Shown one piece after another: positions 1 through 9,245 of a DNA stretch of 64,000 nucleotides. Position numbers and translations under genes: made by a program. The notes under the pieces were generated by a model. The model made no database searches and was not told the DNA's origin. It was given only the letters and a program-made list of their open reading frames with translations. The stretch covers positions 1,929,183 through 1,993,182 of the forward strand of contig NZ_CP007452.1 in assembly GCF_000597865.1 (NCBI RefSeq), read 5' to 3'. Within the stretch, counting starts at the first letter, position 1; each line of letters begins with the position of its first letter. The stretch comes from Peptoclostridium acidaminophilum DSM 3953 (GTDB lineage Bacteria > Bacillota > Clostridia > Peptostreptococcales > Peptostreptococcaceae).

Positions 1-807
1 TCCTGTAACGCCCGCCGCCATAAGTCCTATGAGTGCCATGAAAAGCGTGGTTGGAAGTGTTCCTATAAGGTGTATTATGAACATCATCTTGTTTGAGCTC
101 TTCTTGGAGTACTCCCTCGTATAGTCTCCGATATTGAGCATGAGAGTTGTAAAAACGCCAAGGAATGCAGTTGTTCCTCCCCAGAATGCCATTCCCCAGG
201 TTCCCTTGAAGTCTATAAGATTGCTTTGTATCTGGGCGCCATAAACCTTATTTATAATGAAAAGCATATACCCAAGCGAAACCACTATAACTATTCCGCC
301 CACATTCTCAACCCACTTGATACCTTTGAAACCAAGGGACGCCAAGACTATCTGAAGTATCTGAAAGCCTATGAAGCAAATCATCGGACTGTCAAAGCCT
401 ATGGTCTTAATTAGAATACCGTTTATGGCCAGCGCTCCAACCCACGACTGTATTCCAAACCAGAATATTGCAGGAATAGCCCTTACTGCGCATGTTATCT
501 TAGATCCCTTGAATCCGAAAGACTGTCTCGACTGAACTACAAAAGGAATCCCGTACTTGTGGCCTGCCTGCCCATTTATGTTAAAGCACACAGATACTAT
601 AAGCGCTGCCAGCGATATGCACGCCATGGCCTGCACCATATTCAGCTTTCCAACAGGCGGTACAAGGCTAGCTCCCAGCATGAAATATCCTATGAAAACG
701 CTGCCACCTATCCATGCAAGCGTATATGAAATGTTGTCCATTACCCTGTGGTGGTTGGGAGCCAAGCTCTCCTCACCGATTACTTTCTGTTGCTCCTGTT
801 TACTCAT
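1..807 (-). CDS. NCS1-family nucleobase/hydantoin:cation symporter (C terminus outside window)
   Basis: The minus-strand frame is open from an ATG at 807 to the window edge, giving the first 269 residues. It starts MSKQEQQKVIGEESLAPNHH and continues with long hydrophobic segments. The N-terminal stretch (SLAPNHHRVM, then a helix with WIGGSVFIGY) and the Q-S-R-Q-S-F-G-F motif near residue 95 are typical of the NCS1 family (cytosine, allantoin and hydantoin permeases). A GGAGG-type ribosome site precedes the ATG. It follows the hydantoinase gene by about 48 nt with no terminator, so it is the last visible gene of a three-gene operon and probably imports the cyclic ureide the two hydrolases act on. 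The substrate is inferred from context only. Confidence 0.8.
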   Translation of the reverse strand, partial: MSKQEQQKVIGEESLAPNHHRVMDNISYTLAWIGGSVFIGYFMLGASLVPPVGKLNMVQAMACISLAALIVSVCFNINGQAGHKYGIPFVVQSRQSFGFKGSKITCAVRAIPAIFWFGIQSWVGALAINGILIKTIGFDSPMICFIGFQILQIVLASLGFKGIKWVENVGGIVIVVSLGYMLFIINKVYGAQIQSNLIDFKGTWGMAFWGGTTAFLGVFTTLMLNIGDYTREYSKKSSNKMMFIIHLIGTLPTTLFMALIGLMAAGVTG

Positions 808-855
808 ATCCAGCCCTCCTCAAGCAAAATATATATTCAGCAGTTAATCTACAAC

Positions 856-2256
856 TTACTTTTCCATCCTGTCGTAGCAAAGACCATAAGCCTTTCCTTT
901 TACAAGCTCGCCCTTAACGCCATTGCCTACATACTTGCCGCATTCAACTATCTGGTTTCCTCTCAGGAACACCTTCTCAACCCTGCCTATTTGCTCCATG
1001 CCTTCGTACGGGCTGTAGTCCACGTTGTGCAGACAAGTCTCATTTGTCATTACACCCTTGTATTCAGGATTGAATATTACAATGTCAGCATCGTATCCAA
1101 CGGCTATGTGGCCCTTCCTGTCAGCTATACCATTAATCTTTGCAGGAGTTGTCGCGAATATGTCAACCAGCTTCTGCCTTGATATCTTGTTCTTTTCAAC
1201 GCCGTAGGTCCAAAGCACAGCCAGGCGGTTTTCCAGCCCCGGGGCTCCGTTTGGTATGTCGGTGAAGCAGTCGCGTCCCATGTGCTTTTGCTCCTTCCAG
1301 TCGAAGCCGCAGTGGTCTGAGCTTACAGCGTTTAGCCAGCCCATGTCGACAGCGTCCCAAAGCGCCTCATGGTGGTCTGGAGTCCTAAGGGCAGGTGAAC
1401 ATACATACTTGGCCCCCTCAAAGTTCGGCTTTGCAAGGTTCGACTCGTCAAGCACAAGATAATGCGAGCACGTCTCTCCATACACCGGTATTCCTGAAAC
1501 ATATGCGTTTCTTATCTCGTCTATTGCCTCCTTGCAGGATACGTGCACAATATATATTGGGGCTCCCGCCATCTGCGCAAGATATATGGCCCTCTTTGTA
1601 GCCTCCGCCTCAACAAGCGGCGGTCTTGAAACAGCATGGTAGTAAGGCTCAGTCTTGCCTTCGGCCACAAGCCTCTTTTGAAGCACATCTATGGCGTCTG
1701 CGTTCTCAGCGTGAACCATTATAGTAACTCCCGCATCCTTTGCCGCTATCAGCGCGTTTAATATCGCATCGTCGTCAGCGTGGAAGAACATACCCTTGTA
1801 TGCCATGAAAAGCTTTATTGTCGAGTATCCCGCGTCAACCAGCTTGTCCATCTCATTGAAAACCTCGGGAGTAGGATCTGTTATTACGCCGTGGAAAGAG
1901 TAATCAACCATAGCCACTCCGTCAACCTCGCTCTTTCTGTAGTCCTCAATTGAATCGACAAGCCCTTTGCCCTTTATCTGGTTTACAAACTCAATTACTG
2001 TAGTAGTTCCGCCTGCGGCCGCAGCGTTTGAAGTTTCAAAGCCCCTTACCTTCGAGCCCTTGTAGTCGAAAGAAAAGTGAACGTGCTGGTCTATTCCTCC
2101 CGGAAGCACATACATTCCCTTTGCGTCCACAACCTCGTCAGCCCCGGAGCCAAGCTCCTTGCCTATAGCCTTTATCTTGCCGCCTTCAACTAGTATGTCG
2201 GCTTCGAACTCGTCAAAAGCAGTAACAACAACACCGTTTTTAATTAGCATGCTCAT
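856..2256 (-). CDS. D-hydantoinase / dihydropyrimidinase
   Basis: 466 residues, the usual length for cyclic-ureide amidohydrolases (opening of dihydropyrimidines or 5-substituted hydantoins to N-carbamoyl amino acids). Metal-binding HxH is at residues 58-60 (GGIDQHVH). The expected carboxylated lysine lies in TIKLFMAYK near residue 148, a further metal histidine in IMVHAEN near 182, and the late metal aspartate in SSDHCGF. GGGAGG lies just before the ATG. It lies between an M20 carbamoylase gene (upstream) and an NCS1 permease gene (downstream), the classical hydantoin or reductive-pyrimidine gene set. Whether the natural substrate is a hydantoin or dihydrouracil cannot be read from sequence. 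Confidence 0.93.
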   Translation of the reverse strand: MSMLIKNGVVVTAFDEFEADILVEGGKIKAIGKELGSGADEVVDAKGMYVLPGGIDQHVHFSFDYKGSKVRGFETSNAAAAGGTTTVIEFVNQIKGKGLVDSIEDYRKSEVDGVAMVDYSFHGVITDPTPEVFNEMDKLVDAGYSTIKLFMAYKGMFFHADDDAILNALIAAKDAGVTIMVHAENADAIDVLQKRLVAEGKTEPYYHAVSRPPLVEAEATKRAIYLAQMAGAPIYIVHVSCKEAIDEIRNAYVSGIPVYGETCSHYLVLDESNLAKPNFEGAKYVCSPALRTPDHHEALWDAVDMGWLNAVSSDHCGFDWKEQKHMGRDCFTDIPNGAPGLENRLAVLWTYGVEKNKISRQKLVDIFATTPAKINGIADRKGHIAVGYDADIVIFNPEYKGVMTNETCLHNVDYSPYEGMEQIGRVEKVFLRGNQIVECGKYVGNGVKGELVKGKAYGLCYDRMEK

Positions 2257-2305
2257 TTTAAAATCCTCCCTGTGAATTCTATTTTGTCTTACAGCCTTGA
2301 AATAA

Positions 2306-3544
2306 TTACATTTGGCTTATCTTGACTATCGCTCTAAGCAGAATGTCGCAGCCCAGCTTGATGTGCTCGTACTCCGTAAACTCCTCGGGCACATGGCTCC
2401 TTCCGTTCTTGCTGGGCACGAATATCATGCCAACCTCCGTCATTCCCGCAAGCATAGCCGCATCGTGAACAGCTCCGCTGTTCATGCGCATATACGGTAT
2501 CTCAAGCTCCCTTGCCGACTCCTCAATAGCTCCCGAAACAGCCTTTGAAAGCCTTATGCTCTGTGATGTGCCTATAGGCTCGGACCACATCTTAAGGCCA
2601 TACTCCCTGGATACATCCTCCATATGCTTTTCTATAAGGCTGGTTGCCATTTCGATGCCCTCGCCTTCGACATCCCTTATGTCAACCGTGAACTCCACCC
2701 TTCCCGGTATCACGTTGGGCACATTGGGCTCGCAGTCTATCCTGCCGACCGTTGCCACCGTCGTCGGAAGAGCCCTGCACTTTGCTATCTTCTCTATCTC
2801 GCTTATGAGCCTGGCGCTGGCCGCCATGGGATCCTGCCTCATGCCCATAGGAGTAGCTCCCGCGTGGTTTGGAACCCCCTCAGCCACTATCCTTATGGTA
2901 TTCATGCCCACTATGGCCTCGACTATGCCTATGGGAAGCCCTTCCCGCTCAAGCACGACGCTTTGCTCTATGTGGAGCTCAAACATGGCCTTTACCTCGT
3001 CACTTTCCAGCACGTGGTTTTCAACCTGGTCAGGATTGAGCCCGAAGCTCTTTGCAAGCTCGTAGCATGATTCCCCCGAGGGACTCTTAAGGCTGTGCAA
3101 ATCCGCCACAGTATACTTGCCTGTTATGGCCTTGCTTCCCACCATAGTGGAACCGCAATTGGAGCCCTCCTCCTCGGCGAATATTATTATCTCCACAGGG
3201 CACCTGAGCCTTATATCGTTTTCCACAAGCGTCCTTACAGCCTCAATGGCACCTACTACACCCACAACACCGTCGAAGTTGCCTCCGTGGCGAACTGTGT
3301 CTATGTGGGAGCCCACAAATATCGCAGGCTGATTTGGCTCCGTGCCCTCCAGCCTGGCCCTTATGTTGCCCACCGCGTCTACCTTTACTGAAAGACCCAG
3401 CCTCAGGCACTGGTCTATTACATACTCCTTGGCCATCCTGTCCTCTTTGCTGTATGAAAACCTCGTGCAGCCGTTACCCGGCGTGCTGTTGAATCTGCTG
3501 ATATCCTCAATTGATGTCCTTATTCTTTGTAAATTGGTTTCCAT
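2306..3544 (-). CDS. Zn-dependent N-carbamoyl amino acid amidohydrolase (M20 family, AmaB/beta-ureidopropionase-like)
   Basis: 412 residues. Metal ligands are visible in order: VGSHIDTV (H80), NFDGVVG (D91), FAEEEGSNCG (E123-E125) and a later HIEQ histidine. The EEEGSN signature is characteristic of N-carbamoyl-L-amino acid hydrolase, beta-ureidopropionase and allantoate amidohydrolase. The enzyme releases CO2 and ammonia from the N-carbamoyl product of the downstream hydantoinase. First gene of the operon, with a -24/-12 promoter 60 to 75 nt upstream of the start. L-carbamoylase, beta-ureidopropionase and allantoate hydrolase cannot be separated by eye. Confidence 0.92.
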   Translation of the reverse strand: METNLQRIRTSIEDISRFNSTPGNGCTRFSYSKEDRMAKEYVIDQCLRLGLSVKVDAVGNIRARLEGTEPNQPAIFVGSHIDTVRHGGNFDGVVGVVGAIEAVRTLVENDIRLRCPVEIIIFAEEEGSNCGSTMVGSKAITGKYTVADLHSLKSPSGESCYELAKSFGLNPDQVENHVLESDEVKAMFELHIEQSVVLEREGLPIGIVEAIVGMNTIRIVAEGVPNHAGATPMGMRQDPMAASARLISEIEKIAKCRALPTTVATVGRIDCEPNVPNVIPGRVEFTVDIRDVEGEGIEMATSLIEKHMEDVSREYGLKMWSEPIGTSQSIRLSKAVSGAIEESARELEIPYMRMNSGAVHDAAMLAGMTEVGMIFVPSKNGRSHVPEEFTEYEHIKLGCDILLRAIVKISQM

Positions 3545-3605
3545 TTTGTCGTATCACCTCTGCTCCTTCTTTTATTCCTGCCTGGCCAGCATGCCATTAT
3601 ACAGA

Positions 3606-3620
3606 GCAATTCCCATGCCA
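3606..3620 (-). promoter_or_regulatory. Sigma-54 (-24/-12) promoter of the hydantoin operon
   Basis: On the minus strand the sequence reads TGGCAT-N5-TTGC, matching the RpoN consensus TGGCAC-N5-TTGC with one change. It sits between the carbamoylase start (3544) and the terminator of the sigma-54 activator gene (3739-3776). That is the expected arrangement for an activator that controls the operon next to it. Confidence 0.75.
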
Positions 3621-3714
3621 AAAGTGTCAAAAAACTTCAAATTTTTTCGCATTTCCAGCAAAACCAACGCCCAGAGCGTTATTTTTTTAATATTCAGAAA
3701 TTTAATTTTGGACA

Positions 3715-3735
3715 TTTATGTAAAATAAACATAAA
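3715..3735. promoter_or_regulatory. Candidate enhancer (UAS) palindrome for the hydantoin operon
   Basis: TTTATGT-N7-ACATAAA is a perfect inverted repeat with 7-bp arms, about 95 bp upstream of the -24 element. This is a suitable distance for an upstream activator site. It is A/T rich, so chance occurrence is possible. Confidence 0.4.
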
Positions 3736-3738
3736 AAA

Positions 3739-3776
3739 GCAAAGGTTCTGATGCACGTTCGCATCAAAACCTTTGC
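3739..3776 (-). terminator. Terminator of the PAS-sigma-54 activator gene
   Basis: Arms GCAAAGGTT/AACCTTTGC plus an inner GATGC/GCATC form a hairpin directly after the stop at 3786. On the minus strand it is followed by a run of T. Confidence 0.8.
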
Positions 3777-3785
3777 AGCATTGCA

Positions 3786-5189
3786 TCACTTCCCGCCACA
3801 CCACCTTATCTTATTTAGCTTCCTGACCACCGTTGACTGGTCTATTTCAAGGGCCTGTGCTATTTTCCGAGTTGAGCCGTACTTTTCAAGAGCCTTCAGC
3901 AGTAGCCTCTCCTCCACCTCTTCAAGAGCCTGTTTCAATGGCACTACGTCTCCCACCATGAGCTTGAAACTACTCTCTCCGGGGAGAATGTCAAGCACAT
4001 GGCTCTCGTCTATTACGCCTCCAACACTTGTTATTACAAGTCTTTCAACTATGTTCTCAAGCTCCCTTGTGTTGCCCGGCCAATCATGATGCAAAATCGC
4101 ATCGTAAGCCCTGGGGGAAAACTGCTTTTTGACTCCGTACTTTTCGTTGAACTTGTCCAAAAAGCTTCCTGCCAGCATCAGTATGTCCTCAGGCCTCTCC
4201 CGGAGCGCAGGTATGTGTATGGGCATGACGTTTAGCCTATAATAGAGATCGCTCCTGAATCTGCCCTCGTCTGAAAAACTCTTTAAATCCCTGTTCGTAG
4301 CCGCAATTATCCTGGCGCTTACCTTAAAGGGCTTTGTGCCCCCAACCCTGAAGGCCGCCTTCTCCTCCAGCACAGTAAGGAGTTTCACCTGAAGCTGCAG
4401 CGGCAGCTCACCTATTTCATCCAGGAATATGGTCCCGTCTGCCGCAATCTCAAAGAGACCCTTCTTGCCGTCCTTGCTTGCCCCTGTGAAAGCGCCCTTC
4501 TCATAGCCGAAAAGCTCCGACTCCAGGAGGTTTTCAGGTATGGCTCCGCAGTTTATCTGAACAAAGGGCCTTTCCCTCCTTCTGCTTATGTTGTGTATAG
4601 CCTTTGCTATGTGGCCCTTGCCTACTCCTGTGTCGCCAGTGAGAAGCACCGTGGCGTCAAGATCGGCTATATGGGTTATGGTTTCGATTATCTTTTTCAT
4701 GCTGGCGCTGCTTGCGACTATATCGCTTTTTTCTACGCTTCTTCGCTTTTTGAGCTCCTCGCTGTACCAGCCCAGAAGATGCTGAGCCTCCTCCATCTGG
4801 CTGCTTAGCTTTTCAACCTCCGTTATGTCCCTTGATATATTGATGACACCGCTTAGCGCGCCGTCATCGTCGAACATGGGTATTCCAGTTACTATTAGCC
4901 GCCTTCCGCCTCCCGTGTCCTGGACCATCGTGGTCTTCATCCTGTTTTCAAGCACCATCTTGGTTACCGACTTGCTGAACACGCCTTCCTCCTCAAGCAC
5001 ATAGCAGGTCTTGCCCACAACCTCGGATATCGGCCTTCCGAATATGCTCTCGCAGGAATTGCTCACAGTCAGGAACATCCCCTTCTCGTCCGTTATAGTA
5101 ATCTCATCGAACGTAGCCTCCATTATAAGCTTGAACGCCCTATAATTCTTCTCGTAAAAATCGAAAAGCTCCCTCGAAACCGTCTTCAT
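3786..5189 (-). CDS. PAS domain sigma-54-dependent transcriptional activator
   Basis: 467 residues from ATG 5189, preferred over the longer frame (to 5222) because CCTCC (GGAGG on the minus strand) lies 7 nt before it. A PAS sensor covers residues ~18-120. The AAA+ domain has Walker A GDTGVGKG (185-192), the sigma-54 contact motif GAFTGA (232-237) and Walker B TIFLDEIGE. The C-terminal helix-turn-helix (GSTRKIAQALEIDQSTVVRK) is TyrR-like rather than Fis-like. It is followed by a terminator and then the sigma-54 promoter of the hydantoin operon, so it most likely activates that operon in response to a small-molecule PAS ligand. Confidence 0.92.
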   Translation of the reverse strand: MKTVSRELFDFYEKNYRAFKLIMEATFDEITITDEKGMFLTVSNSCESIFGRPISEVVGKTCYVLEEEGVFSKSVTKMVLENRMKTTMVQDTGGGRRLIVTGIPMFDDDGALSGVINISRDITEVEKLSSQMEEAQHLLGWYSEELKKRRSVEKSDIVASSASMKKIIETITHIADLDATVLLTGDTGVGKGHIAKAIHNISRRRERPFVQINCGAIPENLLESELFGYEKGAFTGASKDGKKGLFEIAADGTIFLDEIGELPLQLQVKLLTVLEEKAAFRVGGTKPFKVSARIIAATNRDLKSFSDEGRFRSDLYYRLNVMPIHIPALRERPEDILMLAGSFLDKFNEKYGVKKQFSPRAYDAILHHDWPGNTRELENIVERLVITSVGGVIDESHVLDILPGESSFKLMVGDVVPLKQALEEVEERLLLKALEKYGSTRKIAQALEIDQSTVVRKLNKIRWCGGK

Positions 5190-5318
5190 AGCTGTCCTCC
5201 AGTAAAGTATATATAATTGCAATTGTACAAAAAATTCTCATAATAATCAATGATGCTTGCAAAATACCATAAAATCTCAGAGCATGTTGTATTCAACAAA
5301 CAATCCTAACGACAAAAA

Positions 5319-5344
5319 GGAGAATCAACTAAAGTCGATTCTCC
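5319..5344 (-). terminator. Terminator of the aminotransferase operon
   Basis: GGAGAATC/GATTCTCC arms continue inward with ACT/AGT, giving a long stem. On the minus strand it is followed by TTTTTG. It lies 20 nt after the stop of the class III aminotransferase at 5364. Confidence 0.85.
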
Positions 5345-5363
5345 CTGATGTGGGCTTTTTCAT

Positions 5364-6713
5364 TTACCAGCCTTTGGACTCTTCCAACACTGAGTCGGGT
5401 ATGTCACCTCTGACATATTCTTGTATGGCCTCTTCCATTATGGCAAGCCCTCTGTCTATCTCGTCCTTCTCAATTACAAGCGGCGGCTGCACCCTGAGCA
5501 CATTCCCCGCGAAGAATGTGAGTATAAGCCCTTTCTCCCAGCACCTGTAGCTTATCTTAGTGGCAGCTTCCCTGTTTCTCTCGCCGCTGCTGTCAGTCAC
5601 AAGCTCTACCCCTATAGAAAGCCCCAGCCCCCTTACATCTCCTATTATTTCATACTTTTCCTTCATTTCATTCAGTTTTTCCATCATGTATTCCCCAAGC
5701 AGCCTTGACCTCTCCACAAGTCCTTCGCCACTTATCGTGTCGATTGTTGCAATTGCGGCGCTGCAGCATACGGGGTTGCCGTTCATCGTGAAAAGATGCG
5801 CCGGCGCATCAAGCGAGTCCATTATCTCCTTTCTTGCAACCAATGCGCTTATTGGCATTCCGGACGCTATGGCCTTGCCCATAACTATTATGTCGGGCTC
5901 AACTCCGAAATGCTCTATCCCGAACCACCTTCCGCTCCTTCCAAAACCCTGCTGAACCTCCTCGCTTATAAAGAGTATCCCGTTTTCCTTGCAAAGCTCG
6001 TGCAGCCTCCTTACATACTGAACGGGCGGCACTATTATCCCCGCGTCTCCCGCAATAGGCTCCATAACCACTCCTGCCACGTCCTCGGCAGGAAGGAAAT
6101 TCTCAAATGCGTCCTCAAGCTGCTTTATGCACTCCATAGAGCATTCGTCCTTTTTATGGCCGAGTGGACACCTGTAGCAGTCCGGATACGGAATGTGGTG
6201 CACATCCCCCAGCCCCGGCCCTATCTTGCGCCTCATATTCAGGCTTATAGCGCTCAAAGAAAGGGATCCGAAGGTCGAGCCGTGGTAAGCCTTTATGAAA
6301 GATACCATCTTCCTTCTTCCAGTATACGCGCGAGCCAGCTTTATGGCTCCGTCGTTGGCGTCCGAGCCTGTGAGGCCAAGCAGCACGCGCTTTTCAAAAT
6401 CTCCGGGCGTTATCTGCACAAGCCTTCTGGCGAGCTCCACCTGGGGCACGTTGTACATGTAGGCAGTAGTATAGTGTATGAAATCGTCTAGCTGCTTTTT
6501 CATGGCGTTTACCACGTTCTCGTGGGCATGGCCCGTATTGAGAGCGGCCGCGCTCGATAGAAAATCTATATACTCGTTTCCGTCGGCATCCTCCACCACA
6601 GATCCCTTGGCCCTTTTTACAGCCAAAGGATAGTAGTGTATTCTGGAAGCCTTCGCTATGAAATTGCTGTCTTCACCGCATATACTCCTGCATCTGTCGC
6701 GCTTTATGTCCAT
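5364..6713 (-). CDS. Class III PLP-dependent aminotransferase (omega-amino acid / 4-aminobutyrate type)
   Basis: 449 residues, normal for the family. The PLP region reads FISEEVQQGFGRSGRWFG (~248-265), and the Schiff-base lysine is K280 in IIVMGKAIASG. A Cys-rich insert with PDCYRCPLGH and ECSMEC near 177-195 occurs in a subset of aminotransferases in this family. GGAGG precedes the ATG. It lies 43 nt after the YkvI-like gene with no terminator between, so it is the third gene of the operon driven from 9152. Transfer of an amino group from an omega-amino acid such as beta-alanine, a product of reductive pyrimidine breakdown, would fit the neighbouring hydantoinase, but the substrate is inference. 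Confidence 0.9.
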   Translation of the reverse strand: MDIKRDRCRSICGEDSNFIAKASRIHYYPLAVKRAKGSVVEDADGNEYIDFLSSAAALNTGHAHENVVNAMKKQLDDFIHYTTAYMYNVPQVELARRLVQITPGDFEKRVLLGLTGSDANDGAIKLARAYTGRRKMVSFIKAYHGSTFGSLSLSAISLNMRRKIGPGLGDVHHIPYPDCYRCPLGHKKDECSMECIKQLEDAFENFLPAEDVAGVVMEPIAGDAGIIVPPVQYVRRLHELCKENGILFISEEVQQGFGRSGRWFGIEHFGVEPDIIVMGKAIASGMPISALVARKEIMDSLDAPAHLFTMNGNPVCCSAAIATIDTISGEGLVERSRLLGEYMMEKLNEMKEKYEIIGDVRGLGLSIGVELVTDSSGERNREAATKISYRCWEKGLILTFFAGNVLRVQPPLVIEKDEIDRGLAIMEEAIQEYVRGDIPDSVLEESKGW

Positions 6714-6756
6714 TCCAATCCCTCCATCAGTATATTCTCCCAGGCAAGTCTACCCT

Positions 6757-7950
6757 CTATTCTGCCTCCTGTATCTCCCTTGCGTACTGAACCTTTTCAG
6801 CAACCTTCCTGTCGTGGCTTATTATCTTGTATACTCCAACAGTCATAAGCGGAATGGCATATACGAGTATCATTCCGTATGCCATTAGAGTGTAGCCCTT
6901 GCCTATGAGGTCTATTATGCCTATCTTCGAGAGAGCCATCGCAAGGACGAGCACTCCCATTGTAAGAGCAGCCTTTTGAGCATTGCTCATTGATTTTTTG
7001 CCCGTGTCACAAAGGCCCGCATCAATCCTCTCAACGAGAGCATGCAGCACACCTGTCGAAGTCTCTATAAGAGTCCAGCCCATTACAACGCCGAATACCA
7101 TTATCACCCACGAGCCTGCCGTTTGCTGAAGCATTACAAGCCATGGAACTCCTGCCTCTATCACGTCTTTTGACGGATAGTGGCCCATTATGGCAAAGTA
7201 AGTCATAAACCAGGGTATCGTCATGAGCACGCCAGATATTACGCCTGATATTACGGTTTCTTTCCTTGTCGTCTGCCTCTCCAGAGTAAAAAGCGTTGCC
7301 GGATAAACAGCGAGATTGTATCCAACATAGACTATTCCCGTCCAGAGCACGGCGCCTACGCCCACATTGCCCTGCATGTAGCTTGTGTCAGCATTTGAGA
7401 ATACATTCTGTATGTTCCCCTTTGTCGCCGATATTACAATAACGCTGAATATTATGTATCCTACATAGAGCGCTATTGTTCCGTATGTTTCGAATCTTTC
7501 AATCAGCCAGCCGCCGTAGAAGTTTAGTATTCCAACCAGCACCGCCACGCCGCCAACACCCAGCCAGTACGGAAGCCCGAGAGTCTGGCTCACAATTTCT
7601 CCCGTGGCCGAAGACATTACTGCTATTATGAGTATGCACAGGAGTATATATATCACATCGTAGAGCACGCTGAATCTTCCTGCAAACTGCCTTACAAGCG
7701 ACTTGTAGTCATAAGTCCTGTATATTCTGGCAACCTCGAAAGTAAGGACGCTCATAAGCGTGAAGCCGATGAATATGCCTATCCCTCCAAGCCATCCCAA
7801 AGCTCCGAACTTGGCTCCGAAGGCCACAATCTCTCTGCCTGTGGCGTAGCCTCCTCCTATAAGAACAGACTGGAGCACTATCCCGGGTACAAAATATCTT
7901 CCAAATGCGCCTTCAAAAAATCCCTTTTTCCCTTTTGCCGTCTTTTCCAT
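6757..7950 (-). CDS. YkvI-like multi-pass membrane transporter (COG3949 type)
   Basis: 397 residues from ATG 7950, chosen because GGGAGGAG lies 7 nt upstream; the frame remains open to 8016. It has about 10-12 hydrophobic segments. The family-typical N-terminal motif GGGYATGREIVAFG is near residue 35-50. The family is poorly characterised but related to LeuT-fold amino acid transporters. It lies between two aminotransferase genes in one operon, so an amino-acid or related substrate is likely. Confidence 0.82.
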   Translation of the reverse strand: MEKTAKGKKGFFEGAFGRYFVPGIVLQSVLIGGGYATGREIVAFGAKFGALGWLGGIGIFIGFTLMSVLTFEVARIYRTYDYKSLVRQFAGRFSVLYDVIYILLCILIIAVMSSATGEIVSQTLGLPYWLGVGGVAVLVGILNFYGGWLIERFETYGTIALYVGYIIFSVIVISATKGNIQNVFSNADTSYMQGNVGVGAVLWTGIVYVGYNLAVYPATLFTLERQTTRKETVISGVISGVLMTIPWFMTYFAIMGHYPSKDVIEAGVPWLVMLQQTAGSWVIMVFGVVMGWTLIETSTGVLHALVERIDAGLCDTGKKSMSNAQKAALTMGVLVLAMALSKIGIIDLIGKGYTLMAYGMILVYAIPLMTVGVYKIISHDRKVAEKVQYAREIQEAE

Positions 7951-7999
7951 TGTTTTCCCTCCTCGTATGGTTATAATATGGTTTTGCACACTACAGCTA

Positions 8000-9100
8000 T
8001 CAAATGCCTTCTTCAATTCGTCTTAAAGCCTCAAGCAGCCTGCCTGTCTCCCTAGGAACCCGAAGCCGCACATGATTTTTTCCAAGATTCACAAAATCAG
8101 AACCCGACTCAGTGAGCACGCCATTTTCAATCAACAGCCCTTTAAAATCAGTATCGTGATCCGGGTGCTCCAGAGTCATGATAGGTACTCTCATGCTGGT
8201 ATGCATGACTTTTATGCCATAACATGAATCTATAATTGCCTCTTTGTTCGCCTTGACCCTCTCCGCCGAATCCTTCAAGAAAGCCTCGTCCCCAAGCGCC
8301 AAAACTGCCGCCAAGTGTCCTGGAGAGCTTATCCCAAATGGCGTATCTACTCTCCTGTATAAATCCGCGAACTCTTCCGAGCAAACGGCATAACCCACTC
8401 TTAATCCTGCGAGCCCAAAGCCCTTTGAAAATGATCTTACGACTATCAGGTTTTCATAATCTCCAACTAGCGAAACCGCCGAATTCTCTTTGTCCATGAA
8501 ATCACCATACGCCTCGTCCACAATAGCCCACACGCCCTGCCTTTTCGCTTCCCTGACTATGGATTCAATATCTGACAGCTCCAGCACCTGCCCGGTGGGG
8601 TTGTTTGGATTGTCGATGTACAGCGCACCATATCCTCCGCCGACCCTTCCCTTGAACTCCGATGCGTCAAACCTTAGCTTCCTTTCCCTTCTAAGATCCA
8701 CCTGCTCATACGTTCCGCAGTTGACCCTGACGCAATGGGCATAGTCTGTAAACTGAGGGCAGTATCCGAGCACCCTGGTGCCAGAATCGACTATCATGCC
8801 GCTTACCTTGCTGAGTATTGATATGGAACCGTTTCCGATGATGACGTTGCCGGAAACTATTCCGGCTTGACCCTTCCAATAGCTGCAAATTGCCTCCCTA
8901 AGCGTTTTATACGGATGATTCGGATATGAGTTTACGTTCGCTTTGCCGAGTTCGCCCCACAGGTGTATCTGCTCCGAGCAGCCGAAGGGATTAGTCCCAA
9001 GCGAGCAGTCTACAAGGCCGTCTGATAATAGGTCTTCGTTGTCGTCCTTGACATAGCTTGTTCTCTCAATGCCTTCAATGTTTTTCTTGAGTTTAAGCAC
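8000..9100 (-). CDS. Class I/II aminotransferase (HisC/CobD-like)
   Basis: 366 residues. Motifs seen: SLGTNPFGCS at the N terminus, YIDNPNNPTG (161-170), VDEAYGDF (194-201), Schiff-base lysine K226 in SFSKGFGL and the RVGYAV loop. The profile matches histidinol-phosphate aminotransferases and L-threonine-O-3-phosphate decarboxylases. No histidine or cobalamin genes are nearby, so an amino-acid catabolic role in the sigma-54 operon is more likely. The start is GTG at 9100, preceded by a G-rich ribosome site. The upstream ATG at 9107 is out of frame. Confidence 0.85.
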   Translation of the reverse strand: MLKLKKNIEGIERTSYVKDDNEDLLSDGLVDCSLGTNPFGCSEQIHLWGELGKANVNSYPNHPYKTLREAICSYWKGQAGIVSGNVIIGNGSISILSKVSGMIVDSGTRVLGYCPQFTDYAHCVRVNCGTYEQVDLRRERKLRFDASEFKGRVGGGYGALYIDNPNNPTGQVLELSDIESIVREAKRQGVWAIVDEAYGDFMDKENSAVSLVGDYENLIVVRSFSKGFGLAGLRVGYAVCSEEFADLYRRVDTPFGISSPGHLAAVLALGDEAFLKDSAERVKANKEAIIDSCYGIKVMHTSMRVPIMTLEHPDHDTDFKGLLIENGVLTESGSDFVNLGKNHVRLRVPRETGRLLEALRRIEEGI

Positions 9101-9151
9101 ACTTCATCCCCCCCTTCCTAAAAAGTTATTCAGCCTCTGACACAATATAAA

Positions 9152-9166
9152 GCAATTTGCGTGCCA
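9152..9166 (-). promoter_or_regulatory. Sigma-54 (-24/-12) promoter of the aminotransferase-transporter operon
   Basis: The minus strand reads TTGGCACGCAAATTGC: TGGCAC-N5-TTGC, a perfect match to the RpoN consensus. It lies 52 nt before the GTG start at 9100, with activator-type palindromes 95 to 205 bp further upstream. Confidence 0.9.
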
Positions 9167-9245
9167 ACTTTTCCTTTTTTAAAAAAATCTCCAAAGCCCT
9201 CTGTTTGCATCTCATTCAAAAATCACGCAAATATTTTGAACAAAA

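Noticed and set aside
748-1182. Plus-strand open frame of 144 codons
   Set aside because: Lies antisense within the hydantoinase gene, with no ribosome site and codon patterns of a shadow frame.
5796-6491. Plus-strand open frame of 231 codons
   Set aside because: Antisense to the class III aminotransferase, which has all family motifs; the plus frame resembles nothing.
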